Shown: positions 11,821 to 23,200 of the stretch, piece by piece
How positions within the stretch are numbered: the first letter of the stretch is position 1
Layout of the letters: each line of letters opens with the position of its first letter
Notes under the pieces: generated by a model
Database searches by the model: none
What the model saw: only the letters and a program-made list of their open reading frames with translations
Told to the model about the DNA's origin: nothing
Made by a program: the position numbers and the translations under genes
Origin: Metallyticus violacea
Lineage: Eukaryota > Arthropoda > Insecta > Mantodea > Metallyticidae
Direction of reading: 5' to 3'
NCBI GenBank assembly: GCA_030762175.1
Contig: CM060833.1
Location: 7,815,001 to 7,879,000 of the forward strand
Length of the DNA: 64,000 nt

Positions 11821-12874
11821 TCTGTGTACATATACAACCGCAATAGCTACGATATTCCTTCGGAATTCAATAACATACTGAAATACACAATTACATCTAT
11901 TTACAGTTTTAGACTTCTTATTATGCAAAAGAAGGCAAATAAAGTAAAAACTACTGTATGTCAACATAAACTACAACAAACTAGATATACTATAGTAAGT
12001 GTATAATAAGAAGATAAGATTTTAAAAAAAGTATATTAACTTACATACAATTAATATTTCTTTCGTAAATAATGCAACTTATGCAGCGGAATGATAGAAA
12101 ATCGAAGCTACAACCAATGGTACCACACCAGTCGCTTCAATATAGATGGAGATAAATGCAATAGTAATTATATTAATAATATAAGCTGTAATTTTGTAGC
12201 TACAGATTATAAAACAAGCAGTTAAATCACAATACTGGTAAATGTAAACAAAAAAAATGTAGCTAAGCGAAATCTATACACTCAGCATCCTGGCAATGCT
12301 CGCTGGCTCGCGCAACCTTCTGAGTTTCTATTTGAAGTCAGTAATATATCGAAAAATACCCACTAACTTATCGAACAGTGGAAATGATGCAAGACGTTCC
12401 TAAAGTTTGGTTACGTAAATCCTTAAATGGTTTCTATTATTTACAGGCACATTGTAAAGCAGACGAGTGCTGCCAGTTTAAGCACAGTAGTTAGACGTTC
12501 AGCTATCTTTTTTAGGGGGGGGGGTTTAAGGAAGGGGCGTTTTATTATTCGTTACACTTTTTAATTTTCTTGGAACAATAAATATGTACATAAGTATCTA
12601 GTGTGGGTCTTTTTGAAACGCTCTAAATGAAATTATTGAAAAATGTAAAAATATATTGGGTATTCTGTTTAAAATAAGAGTTGGCGTTACTTCCGGTTAA
12701 GCCGGAAGTAGAAAAACATCGGAAATATACTTTTTGAGTTCTCAATATACGGCTATCCTTAAAATACCATTGTTCAAAAGATATTTAGATGATGCGACAC
12801 TTTTAATTAATCCTGTGTAAGAATCTAATGGAATCGATAGAAGATGGAAGGAAAAAAGAGAAAAAAGAGATCAA

Positions 12875-12919
<45 letters not shown>

Positions 12920-12949
12920 CACATAAATAAAATTTTTAAATGAATTTCA
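11821..12949. other. Spacer with (AAT)n microsatellite
   Basis: AT-rich sequence without recognisable genes. A perfect AAT repeat of about 14 units lies at 12876-12917 and a G-run at about 12517-12525. Confidence 0.5.
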
Positions 12950-13207
12950 AAATACGGTTTTAACAGTTGCGTCGTTCGTGAATTGCCCGTTCTGCGCATG
13001 AGCATCTCCATCTTGATACCAGCATGGCGTCTGTGTCGCATGTGTGTTCACACGTTGTTTTCTCATTTATGTTTCACTTACATCAACTGTAAATATGTTA
13101 AATTCGTAACATTCGTTGATTGTGCACGAAAAGAGAACTAAATATATGTAACAGTGTTATGTGAAGACGAGTGGAGCTTTAAATGAATCCTGTTGTGTGT
13201 TTTCTGC
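12950..13207 (+). promoter_or_regulatory. Probable promoter/5' UTR of the Ly6-type gene
   Basis: The sequence just upstream of the first coding exon is less AT-rich than its surroundings, with several CpG (GTTGCGTCGTTCGTG near 12966). It lies between transposon-derived blocks. No TATA box or initiator is clear. The transcription start cannot be fixed from sequence alone. Confidence 0.35.
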
Positions 13208-13277
13208 ATGTCCTTACTTGTGGACCTGGTATTGATTGCCCTAGCTGCAGCGATAGCCCTGAGTGCCAACACTGGGG
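13208..13277 (+). CDS. Ly6-type gene, exon 1 (signal peptide)
   Basis: ATG at 13208 opens MSLLVDLVLIALAAAIAL, a good signal peptide ending in SANTG. The donor GGG|GTAAGTAA lies after 13277 and leaves one base of a split codon (phase 1), which fits the two bases at the start of exon 2. It was found by frame and splice logic because it is too short to stand out as an open frame. Confidence 0.75.
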
Positions 13278-16200
13278 GTAAGTAATAACCTAGTCACGTG
13301 TATGTTGTATTGCCACGTAGGCCAGGTGTGATTATAACTACAAAATGTCAATATCTTATCTAGAAGAATATGAAACAACTTCTGCTGAAAATTTTTGATG
13401 GCCAAAAGCGATCTGTTACAATTCTAAATACGTGTCACCATAGCAACTGAAATGAAACAATTGAAAACATGCGTTTCACATTACACTCCAACTTCCCTGG
13501 GGGGAAAATCCGAAGGAATGGATCTATTGCGTTTGTATCCCTGAAAACATTTTTTCAAATCTATTCTACTACTAGGCACCAAAAATGACAACGTAACACA
13601 TTTATATAGGTATATCTGCATTTTAGAAACACGAGTTATGTCAAATATATAAAATATTGTGTAACTATTGTTTTATCTATTTTTCTTATTTAGTTCTTGT
13701 TATTTTATTTACATTGTTCAGTTTTACTTTATTATTCTTTTATATTATAGATTTATGTAGCGGCCAATTTTTGTTTTGTTTTTATTAACGATCAATTAAC
13801 AAACGATTCATCCAGTTCAAAAACCAGCAAACTTGGGATCATTAAGAGTGGAAGTTAACCTAAAGTGATGCATATTTTGTGTCTGTTAACGTTCTAGCGG
13901 CCGCAATTTTTTTTCTCAACGAAATTCGGTATATGCCATTGAAATAAAATAAAAATAGTTTGAAAATAAGCGAAATCGTACTGTCAGGAATGGGGGTTTA
14001 CCTGAAATCCAAAATTTAAAAATCGCTCTAACGACATCAATATTTGTTTTGTTTTTTTTTTCAACGCAACTCGGTATATACCATTTAAACAAATTAAGAA
14101 AAATATTTAATGAAAATTTGTAAATCGGACAATTAGAAAAGGGGTTTGCGTGAGGGGTTTACCCAAAATTTAAAAATCGCTCTAGTGGCGCCAATATTAT
14201 TATTTTTTGCAACTAAACTAGGTATATGCCATCTATATAAAAAAATAAAAACTCTTTTTTGAAAATCAGATTATTAGAATTGGGGGTTTACATGAAACCC
14301 GAAATTTAAAAATCGCTCTAGAGCAGCAAGTATTAATTTTTTCGCAACGAAACTCGGTATATTTAAATAAAATAAATATTTTCTAAAAATCAGAGAAATC
14401 GAATCGTTAGGATACCTGAAAACCTAAATTTAAAAAGTAGGCGTTAACCTAAAGTGAAAATTTAAAAATCGCTCTAGAGACCGCAAGTTTTGTTTTTTCT
14501 CAACGAAACTCGTCATATAACGATCAGTTAACAAGCAATTCATTGAGTTTGTTAATCAGTAAAATTGGACCATTGGGGGGTAGGAATTAACCTAAAGCAA
14601 AAATATAAAAATCGTTCCAGTGGCCTCAATGTTTATTTTTTCTCAACTAAACTCGTTATAACCCATTAAAAAAATCGTTTCTGAAAATTAGCGGATTCAA
14701 ACTGTTTAGAGAAGGGTTTATCTGAAACCTAAAATTTAAAAATCGCTTTAAGGGCACCAATGTCTGATTTTTTTTCTCAACAAAACTCGGTATATATAAT
14801 TTAAATACAATAAGAAAAAATATGTTGAAAATCAGGGAAATCGGACCATTAGGAATGGTAAATACACTTGATAACCAAATTTTAAAAAGCGCTTTAGCAG
14901 CACCAATTTTTGTTTTTCACAATGAAACTCGATATGTAGCATTTAAACAAAAGGGAAAGATGAACTTAGGTTAATATAAAAATGGGACTATTAAGAGTGG
15001 GGAATTACAACACAATATGTAACTTCTGTGCCCTAGCGTTCTGTAATAACCTTAACAAATAATTGCTGACAATTCGCTTAGTTTATGCAGCTACTGCGTA
15101 AAGGTCGTTTATTATTTCATAATGATTTCGTTTATCAACACGAATTTAATGATTAACACAATCAAATGATTTATTTATTGTTGCTTTCACAATGTTACAC
15201 ATTACTTTTTCAATAAATTGTAAGAAATGACTTAAAGTGATATGGGTCTATGATTGCAAACCCCGTGTTTGAGTTATATTTTAACAGTGGTTTAACAATG
15301 TAATAATATTGTAACAAGCAGGGTTCCCCACCGTATCATGCGTGCAACGGTACGTTACGATTTTTTTAATAAACACGTTAATTATTCAGAAACTTATTTG
15401 ATAAAGTTTGAAAACAGATAATCGTATTCATTTATTTTTTTGTTTCCCACAGCTGACAATAGAGAGCGCGCAGAATATAGGAGGGTTTGCATGAGTCAAA
15501 TCCGAGTTCATTGTTATGCAAACGAATGTTTTGAAAATGTTTCAACGAAGTCAAAAATTGTAAACATTTATGGTGAATGAAATTAAATAAGTCTTAATTT
15601 TGTTTACATGGTGCGCAAATCGAAGAGTCCGCTGTATACAGAAGGTGGCACGTGTTTATCAGCTGTTGTCAACGTGTATTTTAGTTTTGTACTCAAACGG
15701 ATAATTCTCGGAAGAAAAGTTAGCGACTATGTTTTCAACATCCCACTGCTTATTATTATGTTGTCCAATAAGAAATGGCGGTTTTTAAGTTTAGTGTTTT
15801 GTAAGATGTAACACCCTTACCGCCCATAATTATCATGTATATTATGCAAGTCCGTTCGTCATATTCTGACATTGTAATTAGTAATATAAATATTAAAAAT
15901 AATTGTAACTCATACGTAAGAAATGTACAAAAGCGTAAGCCTTTGGCGTTTTTCCATTGCAATAGCTTGAAGAGTCAACAGGGTAATAAAAACATACAAT
16001 GGAAGAGGGTCGTCATTCTTCTTTTTAGGAGGACAGTTACTGCAGGACTATAAACCGTTGGGTCTTTGACCTCGATCAGCTGTTGTCTAGCTAGCCTTTT
16101 AAACCATGAGATACTGCGTATGTTTTAAAACTTTCAAAAAATAGGGAACGGAACGCAAGGCAAGTGAAATTAAACCAGCCAATGGAAAATGTACGTTTGA

Positions 16201-16862
16201 AGTTTAAAGATGGTCGCAAAGATTGCGCTGATTTATATTTCGAAATTAATATATAAGGGAGAGTTTGATCGACTGTAGAGGTTGTTCATTCCACGGATAC
16301 CCGCAGTTCACCGGCAGTTCCTCAATACGCACTTATAAGATCTACACGCAGTTCGACTCAGTTAAGCAGTTCGCAATACTTGTCTGTAAGTTTCACACGC
16401 GGCAACTAATTTCAAAGTAATCAAGTCTATCGTTCCTAAAACACCAGAGAGAGCGAAAGAATTTGGGCATAATAAAACACGAATACACATTGTGTCGCGT
16501 CGCGTGTTTATTTACACCATCGAACTCCTCTCCCGGTCCTGTTGAGTCTCTCAACAAAATAGCAGAACCCCCACAGAATTGTTGTCAATACCAAAGCGAC
16601 CAGTCTACGAAACCGCTTCAAAATTGGCATCACAAGTTGAGGCCACTCAACGCAACAACAGATAGTTTCAAGACTGGTGGCCAACCTGGGGCACATAGTC
16701 GGAGCCATACCAGACCATCTCATATTTTGGCATCCAACATGGCTGCCATACCAAACCGCTCCATAATTTGGCTCATCAACGTGGGGCCAACAACAACATC
16801 CCGTGACCAAAGTCTTCAAGGTTTTAATGATTTTCTTTTGTTTGGCAAAGTCGTGATTATTA

Positions 16863-16905
<43 letters not shown>

Positions 16906-19900
16906 GAGCCTATGTCAATCGTCAGTTGTTAATTCACAACCATAAAATGGAAGTAACAAAGTCTGAGGTTAGAGTTCGTCTAAGGCAACACAGAAAACAA
17001 GAATATAAATCTGTTGCCACGGCTCGAAGAATATGTGAAGTGGAGGGATAGGTTCGATAATGAGCATGAAGCACAAGATGATTCCAGTGTTTCAATAATG
17101 AAGAAGAAAACACTAAAGATTTACCAAGTTCTGGAAGACCTGGTTTGGAATGTTGAGAATGCTCGCGAAATTTTGGAAGAAAATCCGTAAAAATGTACTC
17201 GTAGACTGTCAAAAGAACTTTGTGCATCAGAAGATCGCCACATTAAAAACCTCATGCATTGACACCTGAACAGGCCCAACGCAGAGTGGATATCTCTCGT
17301 CAGCTTATCGCAAATCCCAAGGACGATAGATTAATCAGGAAAATTGTCACATGTGATGAAAAATGGGTTTATTACCGCAACCCTGATAACTGGAAACAAT
17401 GGTTCGATACCTGCCAGCCAGCCAAAGTCATCGCTGAACAAAATCGGTTCGGTCCTCAAAGTAATGTGGTGTCTGTTGGAATTTTGAAGGTGTGATGTCC
17501 TGGGAGTTTGTTCCAAACATGCGTACCGCCAATGCAAATCTTTACTCTGAACAAATGGAAGGAGTTCATGAAGTTTTGAGACAGAGATGCTCAGCATTCG
17601 TTAATCGAAATAGAATACTCTTGCAGAGGGACAATGCAAGACCCCATACTGCTCAAACAATCATGGAAAATATTCAGGAATTGGAAAGGATCGAGCTGCC
17701 AATCCACCCAGCCCTGATCGTGTGCCTTCAAATTGTCATCTATTTTCAACCATGGCCTATTCTCAGAGTGAAAAAAATTTGAAAACATTAAAGCGTAGAA
17801 GTGGGTATCACTTCGCATCAAAATACAGCAACTAGTATTGCCACACGGGGTAACAAACCTCGCTGAACAATGGTTCAGAACGATAGGATGTAATGGCTTT
17901 TACTTTGAAGATTAATTTAATTTCTTGTCTGACACATTTGAAATAACATTTTGCTTAAAAACCGACATTACTTATGAGACAGTGTCTATTTTACCTGCTT
18001 TAATATTGTACCCTTTATGCTTTCAGAAAATAAAAATAATAACGTAACGCGCGCCGATTGCCGTTTGTGGCGGCTGCAGTAAGAATGGTCCGTAACTCAA
18101 ATAATCTCAATGTAGTTTCAACGCGACTTGTGTTGTTAAAGTACGAAAGTATGTAAGAGTGCAATTTTTAAAAATAAAATATTTTGCTAAATATAGAGCT
18201 TGTCGTAGCTCAAGAATTGACAAATTCTTTTCCGCACGCACGCAGTTAGTTTGGCAACGCAACTAAGCGCAGGGACTTGGTTGATTTTCATATGCCATTA
18301 ACTTTTGCGACTAGAATTGTGTAGCTTATACTTCTGTTCGTCATTTGTTGTTTTCTCGCACGTTGGCAGCACAGTACATATCCATCTTGATTAAAGATAT
18401 CTTTAAATTCTGCAACACGTTGTTGCAAATGAAAACTTGTTGCTTTGTTTGCTTTGAGCATTGTTAAAACACACTGAAACTCTAGCAAGCGCATGGCAAA
18501 GACCAAATCTAATAAATGCAACGATGAACACATTAGAGGTATGTATGTTTACATGTTTATAATTAATTACGAACCAAAACACTCAAAGCAGCGGTTGTTT
18601 ATATTTGATAGTGAAATAGCGGTGTTAAAACACAATGAGCAATGCTTGGCGCAACCGCGGAACTGGCCGACAGCGCTATGTCGACGTGGGTTCAGTGTGA
18701 GTTGAAATCTTGCACAGTAGCACATGTTTGTTACAGTGTATTGAGTGAAAGTGTATCAAGTGAACCTCGCCGGCCGGCCGCACGCCGGTAAACCGGTTGC
18801 ATGAAGAATTGTTCAACTCGTATATATAGTCAATTTTTATAGCCGCCACGGGTGGTCGAGGTCGTTAAGGTGCGGACTCGTGAGCGGGAGGTCTGGGCTC
18901 CGGTTCCCATCAGGACCGTCCTACCTCACTGAGGTTTTTTCCAGATTTTCCTCAGTCCTTATAAATGGCTAATGCCGGAGAGAATCACTTCCTTTCTTAA
19001 AAAATCCTTTCCCAATTTATCGTTTAATCTCATGTACCATCAGTGTCCACCGCCTGCGGTGTCTCAGTAGTGAAAACGGATGTTAGCACTATTAAAAAAT
19101 GTCAGTTTTTATGAGTTTTAACTTATATTCCTGTCTGAAATTGAACTTTTGTCAAAACTATTTAGTGAATATTGAATTGTTAAGTGTTTCATGTAATATT
19201 TAAAAATAAAATTTTACGTAAGTATAATTTAAATTAATCTTTTTGTGATATGAAAAATGAAAATATAAGCTATCCGAAATTTCCAACTCGTTTACGAGTT
19301 TCTGTACAAATAAAACATTTATTTGCCTAAGAATCAGGTTACCATCTACATAATGGCTTATGCTCCAGATACGCAATGCTATCCACAAGTTTCCGGACTA
19401 ACTTAGAAGGCCTTGATTAACTATTGGAATGTACATGCTATTTTATGCTCACATGCTTAAAAATGCAAACACAGCATTTCTTTTCCGGCCATGTCATTCA
19501 CTTGCTTGGAAAAATTCATTCAAGCCTAACGTAATGCATAAAAACATCGTGAAGTTTAAAATGAATAAAGAACATTGCTTAAATTTTATACTAAATAATT
19601 CAGAGATGAGCGAAATGCATTGAAATAAAGGGAGATAGTTGAAAAACATACTTGTATTTTTATTATGTCACCGACCTGTCAGGCCGGAAATTTAATGGTC
19701 CTATCTCGAGCTTTAAAAACCAAATTTAGAGATATTTCTTCATTTTTTAAATATATGAGACTGGGTCAAAAAGTAGCCTTGTTTTAGCAATCAAAATTTA
19801 GAATAATGTAATATAGTGTTGTACTACTAATATGAATAATGATATCTATACCCTTCTGGAAGAACAAGCGCCTTGGAAAATATGACAGCGAGGAACAACA

Positions 19901-20193
19901 AGCAATTATACGGTTGGGGGGGGGGAGTAGTGAGAGCGATAAACCAAGAGACACTCATCGAAGAATGAAGAGATAATATGGAGATTCCCGTGTGTCAGTT
20001 CAGCGGGTGATCACCGCCACGGGTGGCCGAGGTCGTTAAGGCATGGACTCGTGAGCGGGAGGTCTGCGGTTCGAATCCCGCCAGGACCGTCCTCCCTGAC
20101 TGGGGTTTTTTCCAGGTTTTCCTCAGTCTTCATAACTGGCAAATGCCGGGGAGGTACCTAAACTTAGGCCTGGAACGCTTCCTTCCTTAAAAA

Positions 20194-20225
<32 letters not shown>

Positions 20226-23200
20226 CCTTTCCCAATTTATCATTTCATCTCATGTATCATCAGTGTCCACCGCCTGTGGTGCCTCAGTAGTAAAAACGGG
20301 CGTTAAACACTACTCAAAAAAAAAAAAAGCGGGTGATCACAGAAAGTTTAAAGTTGGAGTGCCAACTGTGAATGGTGCGGCTCGCTCTGGTCGACCGCAT
20401 ACTGCGATTACGTCAGACACTGCAGTAGAACAAGCGATAGAGACAATTGGCGGTTAACAAACGATGAGGTAGCTGTAGAATTGAAGATCAGTTATGGCTC
20501 TGCGCACCAAATTCTGCAGTACCGCAAAATCTCCGCTAGGTGACAACCTGACGTTACACGCAGGGCGAAAATCACTGATCTGCTAGTGCAACTCCTGCTG
20601 CAGTCCCGAGCGACAACGGAGACAGCCGAACTCCTCAGTCCCGAACAAAGGGAAATAGTAGTATTGGTTATAATGTCCTTTGTCAACGACAGGCTATTCA
20701 ATAAGCTAAATATGCTTACGAAAGGAAAACTAAGCTCTAAAATGAAATATATACGTCGTAGGTACAAAATAGCGTGAAAATAAATAAGGACATCATTATT
20801 AGCACAGAATGCGGTTGGAAGATGCCATCCTCGTCAAACATGACAGAGATAATGATGTGAACTGTAAATGCAAATTAATCTGCAGTAAATGTAATACATG
20901 CATACACAGATTTATACGAGCGTTGATGCCAGCATTAAATGAATATGTATAAACATATATAAAGCATAAGTCAATTTCAGGTGCGTAATGAGCACCCTAT
21001 TTATTCTGAAAATAATGGTTTAATAATAAACACTGAAGATGTTTCTGTTTTAATGAAAAGGAGGAAATACTAGCCCAAGTAAGCGATCAAGAAAGTCGCA
21101 ACTGTTCTGTTCCTCTATCTGAACAAGAATGATGCGAGTTATTGCACCATTAAGGTAATTTGCATAACAACAGAACTTGAAGTTGTGAAGAAACACATGG
21201 CATCCTTTAAGGCAACATTAACCGCTGTTCGCAACCAAAATGAACAAGTACCCATGCTCAAAACCAAAGAAATGTCCCAGGCTGCCGTTTGCGAATGCGT
21301 TGAGTTCCTCTCTCTCTCTCAACACACTTGTGTGTTATCGTGACAGTTGCGATGGAGTGAATAAGTTCGGCTCTCTCCGCTGTCGCTCGGGACTGCAGCC
21401 TGTAGCAAGAGATGCACTAGCAGGCTAGTGATTTCCTCCCTGCGTGTAACGTCAAGTACCAAAACAACGCACTTCTCAGCTGAAGGAACGTCGTGTGAAT
21501 GTTTATGAAACACTGCTATGATGTCATAAAGTCCAAGGAGATGGTTTCCTAAAGCGTGCAGTTACTGGCGATAGATACTGGCTTCAGAACTTCCAGCCAG
21601 AGATTGGCGAGTCAGTAAAGAGTGGTGGCATTCATCATCGCTGCTGTGTCAGCCGGTAAAGTGATGCTCACGCTTTTCTGGGACTCTAAAGGTCCAATTA
21701 TGGATCATTTCATGTCCAGAGGACGCAATGTTAACAGCGAGTTATATTGTGATCTGCTTGAGAACCATTTAAAACGTACAATCAGGTCGAAACGTATGAT
21801 AATGCTCACAATTCATGCATGCGCATCTGCATGCCACCTCCTGTTCATTCACTCAACATAGCACCTTCTGATTATCATGTGCTCGAACCACTCAAAGAGA
21901 CACAAGCGGCAAAAAGTTTTGCACTGACGACGAGATGAAAGATGTGGTGCATGGATGTTTACACTCTCTCCTTCTTTCCCCTAGTGGAATCCAGCCATTA
22001 GTGAAACTCTGAAGCACTTGTATTGAACATGGTGGAAACTATGTTGAACAATGAACAATGTTTTCAATCCCAACGTAAATATATTAAGAATAAAAAATAT
22101 CAAGGTTATTTCTTGACTCAGTTTCGTAAATTTAGAAAACATAACAATCAGATCAGTTGTCTCTCAATTCCACTGTCGTGAACAGCCAATATAACCTGAC
22201 TTTATATGGAGGCAAACGCTCCCTGGAGTTAAAAAAAAAAAAAACTGTAGATAACCAAACGCTGTTATATTCTCCACAGTGACGCTGTTAAACCAGAAGG
22301 AACACAAGACCCATCTAGCGGCGGAGAAGGGCAATGACCTCATGTGCTTCGTGTGCGACAGTATGGACGTGGGAGAGCGCTGTATCGATCTGTCCATTGG
22401 CAACACCAGCTTCAGACAGAAGTGCAGTGACGACCGCAGGATATGCATGGTAAGAAATGCCCTCACAGAAGTTAAAAAGTTAAGTATCGCATCTGTAAAC
22501 TTAACAAGACCAAAGCTATTCGTAACATACGAGGACTGTTCGCTAAATCGGTGTCATTTAATGCGAATTTCTTTCCTGCCACCCATTTTTTGGGGGGGGG
22601 GGCAGGAAATAGTCAGAGAGAGCCAAAATCCAGAGAGTAGGGGAATGACAAAGAATTTCATGCCTTAAATCCAATAATTTTGAGGTCATAATCCCAGACT
22701 TTTGCGCGGACGAGTTTCTTTGATGAAAGACGACCTTTTTGGACGATTCTTCTTGATAGCATAGCGTAATATTAACCAGTTATGGTTTTGCCATTTCCCA
22801 AAAAGCCAATTATAATTACGCCGTGGAATCCCAAAACACGGTCGCAATTATCACTCCTGCTGGAAGGATTGTTTTTGTATCCGTTTTGACTGCTCCCGCA
22901 AGTAGTAATGGACCCACGTTTCATCGACCTCACTTACCGTCAACGAAATAACTTGGATTCAGTTTAAACAACCACAAATTCTGCGCGGAAGTGGCACTGA
23001 TCTCCATAAATGTCCACAGTTTTTGCAAACACCCCGCATCTTCAGTTTCCAATCGCTAAGGGATTTTTTCAATAATTTCGGGAGACGTTACCTCTATATG
23101 GTTTCCCTAAAGTTCCGCATCGCTTGTGCACGTTCGGCCAATTCTATATTCACCAAATCATTTATACATTGTGCCTAGCGAAACATACTTCTCTCGTAGA

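Larger units (their letters stand above)
19757..22125 (+). mobile_element. Mariner relic broken by a SINE and an inverted-repeat element
   Basis: The ends are imperfect inverted repeats (GAGACTGGGTCAAAAAGTAG and the inverse GAAACTGAGTCAAGAAATAA). The coding part is in three pieces. An HTH start lies near 19850-20001. After the SINE, 20341-20547 carries GRPHTAITSDT and the KISAR block. After the 20548-21456 insertion, QLKERRVNVYETLL and KVMLTLFWDSKGPIMDHFMS follow. The insert split a site that would read continuously across the gap. The order of events is mariner first, with the SINE and inverted-repeat element later. Confidence 0.85.

Noticed and set aside
16463..16945. 160-residue plus-strand open frame
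   Set aside because: Runs through the LTR-like segment and ends in the ATT microsatellite (poly-Ile), with no recognised domain.
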